64,000 bases of DNA, from positions 1-64,000 of the forward strand of contig NZ_JAERSD010000025.1 in assembly GCF_017912555.1 (NCBI RefSeq), read 5' to 3'. This DNA is from Bacillus sp. REN3. GTDB taxonomy: Bacteria; Bacillota; Bacilli; Bacillales; Cytobacillaceae. Below, one piece after another: positions 46,873 through 55,798 of the stretch. The position numbers and the translations under genes were made by a program. The notes beneath the pieces were generated by a model. That model saw only the letters and a program-made list of their open reading frames with translations, had not been told where the DNA came from and made no database searches. The first letter of the stretch is position 1. Each line of letters begins with the position of its first letter.

Positions 46873-47784
46873 GTGAGATTTTTCATTGTGGATGATTCTG
46901 CGTCCATCCGTGCAATGCTGTCAAATATAATTGAAGATCAAGAGCTCGGGACCATCGAAGGGGAGGCGGAAGACGGATCAGAGGTATATGCAGATCTCCT
47001 TGAAACAAAACAGATCGATATCCTCCTGATCGACCTGCTGATGCCTAACAGGGATGGGATTGAAACCATACGGGAAATCGGGCCGGGCTTCAACGGAAAG
47101 GTGATCATGATTTCACAGGTCGAGTCAAAGGACATGATTGGCGAAGCCTATGAGCTTGGCGTCGAGTACTATGTTACGAAACCGATTAATCGTGTAGAGG
47201 TAATGAATGTCATCAAGAAAGTCAGTGAGCGGCTTGTTTTGGAACGGTCGATTCTGAATATCCAGGAATCACTGAGCTCCATATCGGCTCTCCAAACAAA
47301 GCCAATCCCTCACAACCGGAGCCACTCTATTGTCCCAGCAGGAAAAAATGCGCTGCTGGAGCTGGGGATCATTGGAGAAAGCGGCAACAAGGACCTATTG
47401 GACCTGATCAATGTTTTATATGATTATGAGAAAAAGGGAATAAGAGAGATTCCACCGTTGAAAGATCTATTTGAGGAAATTATAAAAAGGCGCCTCGGGT
47501 ATACTGCAAGCCCTGCAGTTATCAAGAAGGAAACAAAAGCGGCTGAGCAGCGCGTCCGAAGGGCTTTGCACCAGGCACTGGAACACATTGCTTCCCTCGG
47601 GTTGACGGATTATGCCAACCCAAAATTCGAACACTATGCTACGACATTCTTTGATTATACCCAGGTTCGCATGAAGATGCGTGAATTAGAGGGGAAATCA
47701 AAAACCTGTGCCCTCCAGCCCCGTGCCAACATAAAAAAATTCCTCCAGGCACTCTATATGGAAGCAAGGCAGTCAATTGACTGA
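46873..47784 (+). CDS. Response regulator, GlnL (YcbB)-like
   Basis: About 303 aa. Receiver domain with the acidic pocket FIVDDS, phospho-acceptor Asp in ILLIDLLMPNRDG and Lys in YYVTKPINR, followed by a C-terminal YcbB-type DNA-binding domain (KETKAAEQRVRRALHQALEH, NPKFEHYATTFFDY). The GTG at 46873 gives the family start MRFFIVDD and has AAGGGA 8 nt upstream; ATG 46864 overlaps the kinase stop. Confidence 0.85.
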   Translation: MRFFIVDDSASIRAMLSNIIEDQELGTIEGEAEDGSEVYADLLETKQIDILLIDLLMPNRDGIETIREIGPGFNGKVIMISQVESKDMIGEAYELGVEYYVTKPINRVEVMNVIKKVSERLVLERSILNIQESLSSISALQTKPIPHNRSHSIVPAGKNALLELGIIGESGNKDLLDLINVLYDYEKKGIREIPPLKDLFEEIIKRRLGYTASPAVIKKETKAAEQRVRRALHQALEHIASLGLTDYANPKFEHYATTFFDYTQVRMKMRELEGKSKTCALQPRANIKKFLQALYMEARQSID

Positions 47785-48106
47785 CCAGGGGTTATAATGA
47801 CCCTCTTTTTTAGCGGTTTTTTCCTATTTCCCGGGAAATTTGTCACTTTATAGACGAAATCTTCATTTTATTTACATAGGTTCTGAAAAAGAACAAAGAA
47901 AAGAGTTACATGGAAATGGATTTGCGTGGCTCCTCCCAAAAGGCTGCCACATTTCCTTCATGGATAGATCAGCTCAAAAAAGAAAGGTCTATTCCTCCTC
48001 AGGATCAGCTAGAAGGGCGGGATCTTGCAGGCGCTGCGGGCCAATGCGGCCCACCTCACCTCAGTGGAAAGCGGGAAGCCTTCGTGTGGAAACCATCCAC
48101 CGCTTA
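47785..48106. other. Intergenic after the response regulator
   Basis: About 320 bp. A weak hairpin GGGT/ACCC with TCTTTTTT (47788-47814) may end the two-component operon. Two overlapping plus-strand ORFs (47840-48115, 47910-48155) lack good ribosome sites; the second looks mildly coding but was not recognised. Confidence 0.45.
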
Positions 48107-49900
48107 TTACGATAACAACCTTTGGTTATTTTCCATCTTTTTCCTTTCCAATTGACTGGTGTATAAATCATGGTAAAATCCTTTTTGTGAAAGCAGCTGA
48201 CTGTGGCTTCCTTTTTCAATGACTCGGCCGTTGTCAATCACAATGATCTGGTCTGCATTCTTTACCGTATTGAGTCTATGGGCAATGATAAAACTGGTCC
48301 TTCCTTCAAGCAGTTGGTCCAATGCTTCCTGGATTTTCAGTTCGGTGATTGTATCGATGCTGCTGGTCGCTTCATCCAGGATCAGGATGGAAGGATTTGC
48401 GAGAATCGCCCGAGCGATGGAAAGCAGCTGTTTTTGCCCCTGGCTGATTCCTGCATCATCCTGGCTCAATTCCGTTTCGTATCCTTCCGGCAGCCTTTTT
48501 ATGAACGAATGGGCATTTGCGGCCCTCGCTGCTTCTTCTACCTCCTGATTGGTTGCATCCAGACGGCCAAAGCGGATATTTTCCCTGATGCTTCCCTGGA
48601 ACAGGAAGGAATCCTGCAGGACAAAAGCCATTTGCCGGCGCAGGCTATCACGGGTAATGCACCTGCTGTCATGTCCATCGATTAGGATCACGCCGCTATC
48701 CGGCTCATAAAAGCGGGAAATCAGATTGATGATCGTCGATTTCCCAGCACCTGTTGGTCCTACAAGTGCTATACTTTCACCCTGCCTAGCTGCAAAAGAT
48801 AAATTCGAAACAGTATCCCCTCCCTTTTCATAGGAAAAAGAAACTTCCTTGAATTCTACACTGCCTTTGATCCCAGGCAGTGCGATTGCTTCCTTTTCAT
48901 CGATGGCCTCTACTTCCGTACCAAGGATATCAAATACCCTATCGGCACCAGCCACTGCCGACAGGAGTGTATTAAACTGGTTTGAAAGATCGTTCAATGG
49001 CCTTGTGAACTGTCTGGAGTATTCGGTGAAAATGACTAACGTCCCGATTGATACCATGCCTTTTAAAGCAAAATATCCTCCGACTGCTGCCACCAGCGTG
49101 AAGCTGAGGTTATTCAGCATGTTCATCAGCTTCGGGATGAATCCGGTAAAAGTTTGAGCCCAATATCCGGATTGCTTCAATTCCTGGTTCTTCACTTTGA
49201 ACTCCTCAATGACCTTCGCTTCCTGTGAAAAAGATTTGATGATTTTCTGTCCGGAAATCGCTTCTTCAATGTACCCATTCATGTCTCCCAGCCTGCGCTG
49301 CTGCTCTTTATAAAGCCGGCCGGTCCTGTTTGTGATCCATTTCATGCCTAAAAACATGAATGGGACAATGGTCATTGTGATTAGTGTCAGCAGCGGGCTC
49401 AGCCAGAGCATGACACCAACCGTCCCAAAGAGTGTCAGCACACTTGAAAATATCTGGATAACGGATGAATTCAGCGTTGAACTGACATTTTCAATATCAT
49501 TCGTAACCCGGCTCATCAGCTCTCCATGCTGCCGTTTGTTGAAAAAATCGAGCGGCAGATCATGAAAGTGATGGAAAAGCTGCTCTCTCATCTTGTAAAC
49601 TGTTTTCTGCGCAATGCCGATCATCCAGTAGTTTTGCAGCCATAAAGAAAGAGAATTCAATAGGTAGACAGCGGCCAGCCCGATCAATAACAAGATGAAG
49701 CCATCCGTAGACTTCGCAGCGAGATAATTGTCGATTCCCCGCCCCACCAAGAATGGCCCCATCAGGCCGAACACTGAACTGGCGACGACCATCAGCAGGA
49801 CCAGCAGGAGCAGCTTCCTGTGGGCGGAAAGATAGGACCATATCCTTTTCAAAGTAGGTCCCAGCCTTTGTCTTTGCTGTTTTTTCGATTGTTTTTTCAT
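48107..49900 (-). CDS. yfiC: Heterodimeric ABC exporter subunit YfiC type
   Basis: About 597 aa: six-TM domain then ATPase with Walker A GPTGAGKST, Walker [13 protein letters not shown] with catalytic Glu, and a degenerate signature ISQGQKQ in place of LSGGQ. Its partner at 49900 has the reverse pattern, as in heterodimeric exporters such as BmrCD. ATG 49900 overlaps the partner's stop (TGATG); GTG 49903 is possible. The last ~50 bp overlap a small open frame on the other strand, considered spurious. Confidence 0.9.
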   Translation of the reverse strand: MKKQSKKQQRQRLGPTLKRIWSYLSAHRKLLLLVLLMVVASSVFGLMGPFLVGRGIDNYLAAKSTDGFILLLIGLAAVYLLNSLSLWLQNYWMIGIAQKTVYKMREQLFHHFHDLPLDFFNKRQHGELMSRVTNDIENVSSTLNSSVIQIFSSVLTLFGTVGVMLWLSPLLTLITMTIVPFMFLGMKWITNRTGRLYKEQQRRLGDMNGYIEEAISGQKIIKSFSQEAKVIEEFKVKNQELKQSGYWAQTFTGFIPKLMNMLNNLSFTLVAAVGGYFALKGMVSIGTLVIFTEYSRQFTRPLNDLSNQFNTLLSAVAGADRVFDILGTEVEAIDEKEAIALPGIKGSVEFKEVSFSYEKGGDTVSNLSFAARQGESIALVGPTGAGKSTIINLISRFYEPDSGVILIDGHDSRCITRDSLRRQMAFVLQDSFLFQGSIRENIRFGRLDATNQEVEEAARAANAHSFIKRLPEGYETELSQDDAGISQGQKQLLSIARAILANPSILILDEATSSIDTITELKIQEALDQLLEGRTSFIIAHRLNTVKNADQIIVIDNGRVIEKGSHSQLLSQKGFYHDLYTSQLERKKMENNQRLLS

Positions 49901-51621
49901 CACTCTGCCTTCACCTCCAGGAACTGGGACTGGCAGATTTGCTGATAGAGGGAAGAATCGCTTAACAGTTGTTCATGGTTTCCATAGGCAATCAATCTGC
50001 CATCTTCAAGAAGAAGGATTTTATCGGCCTGTATTGCCGTACTGATTTTCTGGGTAATGACGACTGTCGTACACTTGTGCTTTGCGATGGCGTCCAGCAG
50101 CCTCGCCTCTGTTTTCAAATCGAGCGCGCTCGTGCTGTCGTCAAGCAACAGGATTTTTGGCTTCTTGATTAGCGCCCTTGCAATCGAAAGCCGTTGTTTT
50201 TGCCCGCCAGAAAGATTGACGCCTTTCTGTCCAATAAGTGTTAAGTACTGGTCCGGCAACTTTATGATCGTGTCATGGATTTGGGCGCTGCCGGCTGCCT
50301 CAACCATTTCCTTATAGGTAGCCTCTCCCTTTCCCCAGGAAAGGTTTTCCTTGATCGAGCCGCTGAACAGCAATGCTTCCTGCGGTACATAGCCGATTTG
50401 CTCACGCAGGTTTTTCAGCTTCATTTCCCGGATGTCATGTCCGTCAAGCTTTATTTTTCCAGAGGTGGCATCATAAAGACGTGGAATAAGCTGGAACATG
50501 GCCGACTTTCCGGCTCCTGTAGCTCCGAGGATCGCAACCGTTTCCCCGGCATCAATTGTAAAGGATAGATCATGCAGTACCGTCACATCTGTATTCGGGA
50601 ATTGGAAGGAAACGTGGTCAAACTCAATTTTCCCTTTCGAAAGCCTATTTTCCTCGCGGCTTTCCTCTGTATCCAGCAAATCGATTTCCTCATCCAACAC
50701 TTCTGTCACCCTTTCCGCAGAAGCCTTTGCACGAGAAAAAGCCATTATAATGAATGAAAACATCGAAAACGCTGTGGTAATCCTTGCGGCATAGTTAATG
50801 ATCGCAACAACTTCCCCGACCGTCACAGCCCCTCTTTCGATTTCCAATTTTCCTGACCAGAGGATTGCAATGATGCTGATATTCATGAAAAGCAACAGGA
50901 TTGGAATCGCCGACTCTGTCAACCTGAGGGCAAATACCGTCCTTTCCCTGAGTTTTTCGTTCACTTCATTGAATCTGGTTTCTTCATAGTTTCCTCTAGC
51001 GAAGGCTTTGATCAGCTTCATGCCAGCAAGGTTTTCCCTCATCACCGCATTCACTCGATCCAGCCGTCTTTGGACACTTTTGAATAATTTCGCAGCCATT
51101 TTCATGATCCAGACCATGAAAAATAATAATGGCGGGATCACGATAACGAATACAAGAGCCAGTTTCACATGAACCAGCAAGGCCATGATGATTCCTCCGA
51201 TGACAAGCAGGGGCGCTCTCATCGCGATCCTCAAGCTCATGAACAAAACATTTTGCAGCTGGGTCACATCATTGGTGATTCTTGTGATCAGCGAGGATGC
51301 GGGAAAACTGCTGAAATTGGCAAAAGAAAACGACTGTACCTTTTCGAACAGTTTTTCCCGCAAATCAAATCCAAAGCTCTGGCCTGCATGGGCCGCTATG
51401 AATGAATTGGTGATCCCGGATGCAAAAGCAAGGAGTGAAAGCCCGAGCATTACCCCTCCCCATTTTATGACGGTATCAAGATCTCGTTCGACAATGCCTT
51501 CATCGATGATTTTAGCCATCAGCAGCGGCTGCCACAGTTCGACAGCAAGCTCTACAAGCATCAAGGCCAGCGCTGCCGCTATCGGGATACGATAGGGTTT
51601 TGCAAACGAAAGGATTCTCAT
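49900..51621 (-). CDS. yfiB: Heterodimeric ABC exporter subunit YfiB type
   Basis: A 573-aa protein, the same length as B. subtilis YfiB. Six-TM domain, Walker A GATGAGKSA, canonical signature [10 protein letters not shown], but Walker B ILLLDDSTSALD has Asp in place of the catalytic Glu. This is the expected non-catalytic partner of the YfiC-type subunit. GGGGGAG precedes ATG 51621. Substrate unknown (multidrug type). Confidence 0.9.
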   Translation of the reverse strand: MRILSFAKPYRIPIAAALALMLVELAVELWQPLLMAKIIDEGIVERDLDTVIKWGGVMLGLSLLAFASGITNSFIAAHAGQSFGFDLREKLFEKVQSFSFANFSSFPASSLITRITNDVTQLQNVLFMSLRIAMRAPLLVIGGIIMALLVHVKLALVFVIVIPPLLFFMVWIMKMAAKLFKSVQRRLDRVNAVMRENLAGMKLIKAFARGNYEETRFNEVNEKLRERTVFALRLTESAIPILLLFMNISIIAILWSGKLEIERGAVTVGEVVAIINYAARITTAFSMFSFIIMAFSRAKASAERVTEVLDEEIDLLDTEESREENRLSKGKIEFDHVSFQFPNTDVTVLHDLSFTIDAGETVAILGATGAGKSAMFQLIPRLYDATSGKIKLDGHDIREMKLKNLREQIGYVPQEALLFSGSIKENLSWGKGEATYKEMVEAAGSAQIHDTIIKLPDQYLTLIGQKGVNLSGGQKQRLSIARALIKKPKILLLDDSTSALDLKTEARLLDAIAKHKCTTVVITQKISTAIQADKILLLEDGRLIAYGNHEQLLSDSSLYQQICQSQFLEVKAE

Positions 51622-51726
51622 GCAGTACTCCCCCTAAAAAGAACACACACTATTTCGTCCAACGAATTTTATCATTATTTTATCACAATAGAAGGGAGAA
51701 AATGGCTTTAAAAAATCCAGTCCCTT

Positions 51727-52362
51727 TCAGGACTGGATTTTACGATAAAGCAGATAGGAATAAAGGTACGGAGCAGTAAGAGTAACGGTAATGATTGAAA
51801 TGAAAATCCATTGCTTCCAATCTGCTGGTATAAAAGTCGTCAGCATGATCAAAAAGCCGCCGAAAAAGAAAACCCTGGCTGTCATCCTGTGTGTCCGTTT
51901 CCAGACCTCATCGTTGCTCAGTGTCCAGGGAGTCCGGATCCCCAGGAAAAAATTCGAACGGACATGCGGCATATAATTCCCAAGTACCATGAACATAATC
52001 CCTGCAACCAGCGGGCCAATGCTTGCAATCGGGACATCGTAGCCAGCGCCATTCAGGATGACCAGCAGGCTGATGACAAAAAATACACTCATCATCACAT
52101 TCAAGATGATGCTGTAGCTTTTGCCAAAGTACTTATAATTCTTTTTGCGCGGATCAATCTTTGGCAAATACACCATTGAAACATACAGCAGCGCCATGAT
52201 ACCAACATTGGAAAGCATTGCATAAAGTTTTGCCGCGTAATCATCAACTTCCCCGCTTGCATTCCAATGGACAGGCATTTGTTCCGGCAGGTTCGGATAA
52301 GCAATGATCCAGGCAATGACGGTCAGGCCAATCAATGTCAAAGGCAATACATGATTTTTCAT
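51727..52362 (-). CDS. sdpI: SdpI family membrane protein
   Basis: A 211-aa protein with a DUF1648 N-terminal segment (LPEQMPVHWNASGEVDDYA) and the SdpI/YhfL domain (NYMPHVRSNFFLGIRTPWTLSNDEVWKRTHR), about six TM helices. In B. subtilis SdpI gives immunity to the toxin SdpC and sequesters SdpR at the membrane. Here no sdpABC is nearby, so it is an orphan pair with sdpR. Start 1 nt after the sdpR stop. Confidence 0.9.
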   Translation of the reverse strand: MKNHVLPLTLIGLTVIAWIIAYPNLPEQMPVHWNASGEVDDYAAKLYAMLSNVGIMALLYVSMVYLPKIDPRKKNYKYFGKSYSIILNVMMSVFFVISLLVILNGAGYDVPIASIGPLVAGIMFMVLGNYMPHVRSNFFLGIRTPWTLSNDEVWKRTHRMTARVFFFGGFLIMLTTFIPADWKQWIFISIITVTLTAPYLYSYLLYRKIQS

Positions 52363-52363
52363 A

Positions 52364-52642
52364 TCAGTTTTCTCCTTCCTTCTCTTTCTTTTCTGTAAAA
52401 CTGAAAGCCCAGCTAATCAACTCCTGGAACACAGTCAGGTTGAGTGAATAAATGATGAATTGTCCTTGTTTCTCGTCCTGGACCAATCCAGCATGCTTCA
52501 GTAATTTAAGATGCTGGGAGATGCTGGGCTTGGAAATGTTGAAATGGTCGGATATTTCCCCAGCTGTCCTATCCTTTTCTTTCAAGAGATCCAATATCTT
52601 TCTTCTCGTAGGATCTGACAGAGCCTTAAATGCTTCATTCAC
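52364..52642 (-). CDS. sdpR: ArsR-family autorepressor SdpR
   Basis: A 92-aa winged-helix protein. NEAFKALSDPTRRKILDLL and the recognition segment FNISKPSISQHLKLLKHAGLV match SdpR closely. No metal-site cysteines are visible. It likely represses sdpRI until bound by SdpI. GTG 52642 is the start (GGGGGG 6 nt upstream); the frame to 52660 runs through that site. Confidence 0.9.
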   Translation of the reverse strand: MNEAFKALSDPTRRKILDLLKEKDRTAGEISDHFNISKPSISQHLKLLKHAGLVQDEKQGQFIIYSLNLTVFQELISWAFSFTEKKEKEGEN

Positions 52643-52757
52643 TGGAATCCCCCCTCTCAAAAAGGTGTGACGGAGTTTTCTTATTAGATATTTAGTTATT
52701 TAACTAAATATTAAAGTATTTTACATCAAATTGCAATAAAAAATGGAAAAAACCTGA

Positions 52758-52991
52758 TTTCTTTTCTATTGCAAGCAATATCCGTCCATTTACCAACAGC
52801 CACAGCCCCATTGGATCATAAGGATAGGACTATTTCCTTTTGCAAAACCTCTCAGGTGGCTCTTCTTTTTAATGCTTTGTCCCTTGACGACACTCATGGC
52901 AGGACTTCCAGGCATTTATACAGAATGGACCCCCACGCATTGGTTCAGAATGGCGATTGATTTATTTTTATCGATTTTCCTGTCAACTTAA
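52758..52991 (+). other. Open frame with membrane-like character, possible gene remnant
   Basis: 77 codons open on the plus strand. Only one ATG lies within (52872), giving 39 aa with hydrophobic MLCPLTTLMAGLPG and AIDLFLSIFLS segments, reminiscent of the small DUF2798 membrane proteins. No ribosome site is visible, so it is probably a decayed remnant or chance. The rest of 52643-53024 shows nothing else. Confidence 0.2.
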
Positions 52992-53018
52992 AAGCCGGCT
53001 GCTCATCTGCAGCCGGCA
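52992..53018 (-). terminator. Terminator of the acyl-CoA operon
   Basis: Minus strand GCCGGCTGC-AGATGA-GCAGCCGGC followed by TTTTAAG, 7 nt past the last operon gene. Confidence 0.85.
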
Positions 53019-53024
53019 AACAAA

Positions 53025-54644
53025 TCAGGATTTTTGCGTTAAGTGGTCTTTTAGCTGTTCGCGCAGGGCGCGTTTGAGGAATTTCCCGACGGAAGTCTTT
53101 GGAATCTCCTCCATGAAGACGATGTCGTCAGGAAGCCACCATTTGGCGAATTGGGGAGTGATGAACTCAAGCAGCTCCTGTTTCCCCACTTTGCCCCTGA
53201 AGGCTTCTTTCAAGACAACGCATGCTACCGGCCGCTCTTGCCACTCCGGATGGGGAACTGCGACAACGCTCGCTTCAAACACCGCTTCATGGGCCATCAA
53301 AGCGTTCTCAAGGTCGACAGATGAAATCCACTCTCCTCCGCTTTTGATCAAGTCCTTCGTACGGTCGACCAGCTTGATTGTCCCTTCTTCATCAACAGTG
53401 GCCACATCGCCTGTGTACAGCCAGCCATCCCTGAACGCCTCGGCGCTGCGTTCATCCCTATAATACTCATCAGCAATCCAAGGGCCTCGCAGCAGCAGTT
53501 CCCCAGCTTCCTTGCCGTCCCACTTCACCTCCCCGTTTCCGCCGACAACCTTCATTTCCAGCCCGGGCACAAGCAGCCCCTGCTTGGAGCGGATGTCGAG
53601 AATTTCGTCTTCATCGAGGCCAAGCTGATAGCTCTTAAGACGGGAAACGGTAGCAAGCGGAGTCGTTTCCGTCATTCCATAGGCATGGTGGAAAGGAATC
53701 TTGTATTTTGTCTCAAAAGCTTTGATCATGCCTCGCGGAGCAGCTGATCCTCCACAGACAATCGCTCTAAGGGATGAGGTATCATAGCTGCCTTTCTCAA
53801 GCTCATTGAGCAGTCCAAGCCAGATAGTCGGCACTCCCGCGGTAAAAGTGACCTTCTCCTGTTCGATCAATTCGGCAAGCAGGTTTGGCGTGAACATCGG
53901 CCCTGGAAGCACTTGGGTCGAGCCGAACCAGGTGGCCGCAAATGGCAGGCCCCATGCATTCACATGGAACATCGGCACGACAGGCATGCAAATGTCCGTT
54001 TCTGACAGGGCTGCTGTGTCGGCAAGCCCAAAACTGAAGCTGTGAAGGACAATCCCTCGATGGCTGTAGACCACCCCCTTCGGATTGCCTGTCGTCGCTG
54101 AGGTAAAGCACATTCCGGCTGGTTCATTCTCATCAATGTCTTTCAGGAACCCGAAACCTGGATCACCTTCCCGCAGGAGTTCTTCATACGAATACACAGG
54201 TGCAAGCGTTGTTTCCGGAAGCTCCTGACTGTCAGTCATTATGACGTATGCTTCTACGGTCTTGAATTTGTCCTGATTCCGCTCGATCAGCGGCAATAAA
54301 TCCTCGTCAACAAACAGAATCTTGTCTTCTGCATGGTTGATGATGTAGGAGAGATGTTCAGGAGAAAGTCGGATATTGATTGTGTGGAGGACAGCTCCCA
54401 TTCCTGGCGCAGCAAAGTAAATTTCGAGATGGCGGTGGTGGTTCCAGGCAAAGGTTCCAACCCGATCGCCCTTTTTGATTCCCAGCTTTTCAAGCGCACT
54501 GGCCAGCTTCCGTGTCCGTTCGCCGATTTCTTTGTACGTGAACCGGTGTATACCAGAAAGAGTTCGGGATACAACCACTTTTTTCGGGAAAAACTTTTCT
54601 GCTCTTTCCAAAAGCGAACCAATTGTCATTGGCACATTCATCAT
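53025..54644 (-). CDS. Long-chain acyl-CoA ligase (AMP-binding), ligase 1 of operon
   Basis: A 539-aa ANL-superfamily ligase. AMP-binding motifs TSATTGNPKGV (A3) and YGMTETTP, then GWLYTGDVATVDEEG and the catalytic Lys in KTSVGKFLKR. Related to medium/long-chain acyl-CoA synthetases. ATG 54644 overlaps the CoA-transferase stop. Last gene of the sigma-54 operon. Confidence 0.9.
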   Translation of the reverse strand: MMNVPMTIGSLLERAEKFFPKKVVVSRTLSGIHRFTYKEIGERTRKLASALEKLGIKKGDRVGTFAWNHHRHLEIYFAAPGMGAVLHTINIRLSPEHLSYIINHAEDKILFVDEDLLPLIERNQDKFKTVEAYVIMTDSQELPETTLAPVYSYEELLREGDPGFGFLKDIDENEPAGMCFTSATTGNPKGVVYSHRGIVLHSFSFGLADTAALSETDICMPVVPMFHVNAWGLPFAATWFGSTQVLPGPMFTPNLLAELIEQEKVTFTAGVPTIWLGLLNELEKGSYDTSSLRAIVCGGSAAPRGMIKAFETKYKIPFHHAYGMTETTPLATVSRLKSYQLGLDEDEILDIRSKQGLLVPGLEMKVVGGNGEVKWDGKEAGELLLRGPWIADEYYRDERSAEAFRDGWLYTGDVATVDEEGTIKLVDRTKDLIKSGGEWISSVDLENALMAHEAVFEASVVAVPHPEWQERPVACVVLKEAFRGKVGKQELLEFITPQFAKWWLPDDIVFMEEIPKTSVGKFLKRALREQLKDHLTQKS

Positions 54645-55798
54645 ACCGACATTTCCCCTTTCGTTCCTCCTAAATGGATAATACCATCCCTTTTCCAGGC
54701 GCTGATCTGTTGTTCACTGGCTGCAAGCCACTCCCGCAAAATGGGCTCCGTCCCGCTCCCTTTTTCCGGAGGGGAAGATGCAGCTCTTTCTTTTAGATCA
54801 CCATGCATTTTCACTTGTCCCCGGCCGAACACGAATCCCTTCTCCTTAAAATAAGGAAACTCGGACAATTCGCCTGCTTCCAGTACTGGGGCGAGGCAGC
54901 AGTCCACCTGTTGTCCGAAGCGGATCCAGTCTTTAAAGCTCCTTCTCTTGAATAGATTCGTCAGTTCAAGGAAAACAGGATTTCCCGGTTCCGTTTTTGA
55001 TAGATGGGCCGGTATCCAATCTTCCCTGCCTATTGCCTCGCAAAAATTCCGCCAGAATTTTGGCTCGAGCGCGGCGAGGCTTATATAGCGGCCGTCACTC
55101 GTTTCATAGAGTGAATAGGCGACGACGGTCCCGTTCAGGACCGATACGCCATTAGGATAGCCAGTCTCTCTTTCGATCAGGACATGGTTTGCCATCATGG
55201 AAGCCAGGTTGTCTGCCAGCGAGATGCAGTGATGGCTCCCTTTCCCCGTCCGAAAACGGGAGACAAGTGCGGAAAGAATCCTTTCACTTGCAGTAAGCCC
55301 GCCAATATAGTCAGCGAATGTGTTGGTTGGATGCACCGGTCTGCCTTCCCGATCCTTCAATTGTGCAAGGGCACCACTGATGCTCATGTAATTTAAATCA
55401 TGGCTGCCAAGTTCACTCATTGCCCCTCTGTTCCCGTAGCCGGTGATCGAGCAGTACACAAGACCTGGGTTTGACGCACTAAGGGATTCATAGTCGAGGC
55501 CGAACTTTTCCATAACGCCTGGCCGGAAGCTTTCAACAACAACATCCGCACTTTCAATCAACCCGAGGGCAATTTCCCTGCCTTTCTTCTGTTTCAAATC
55601 CAGGACAATACTTTTCTTGCCGCGATTATGGGCCGTGAAGACGTGCCCTTCTCCTGTATTCCTCGCCGGGTCCCCTGCTGGCGCTTCAACCTTTACAATC
55701 TCTGCGCCAAGCTCGGCGAGCCTTAAGGTCGCGAATGGCCCGGGAATGTAGTTGGTGAAATCGACAACCTTGATGCCATCAAGCATCCCTGGCATCAT
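54641..55798 (-). CDS. CaiB/BaiF (family III) CoA transferase
   Basis: A 385-aa family III CoA transferase. N-terminal GIKVVDFTNYIPGPFATLRLAELGAEIVKVE pattern, VVESFRPGVMEKFGLDY with the conserved region, and catalytic Asp expected around SELGSHDLNYMSISG. It moves CoA between carboxylates without ATP. Overlaps both neighbours by 4 bp, so it is translationally coupled within the operon. Confidence 0.9.
   Translation of the reverse strand: MMPGMLDGIKVVDFTNYIPGPFATLRLAELGAEIVKVEAPAGDPARNTGEGHVFTAHNRGKKSIVLDLKQKKGREIALGLIESADVVVESFRPGVMEKFGLDYESLSASNPGLVYCSITGYGNRGAMSELGSHDLNYMSISGALAQLKDREGRPVHPTNTFADYIGGLTASERILSALVSRFRTGKGSHHCISLADNLASMMANHVLIERETGYPNGVSVLNGTVVAYSLYETSDGRYISLAALEPKFWRNFCEAIGREDWIPAHLSKTEPGNPVFLELTNLFKRRSFKDWIRFGQQVDCCLAPVLEAGELSEFPYFKEKGFVFGRGQVKMHGDLKERAASSPPEKGSGTEPILREWLAASEQQISAWKRDGIIHLGGTKGEMSV

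Noticed and set aside
47840..48155. Two plus-strand ORFs between the response regulator and yfiC
   Set aside because: Weak initiation signals, overlap with the end of yfiC, and unrecognised translations; kept only as a note.
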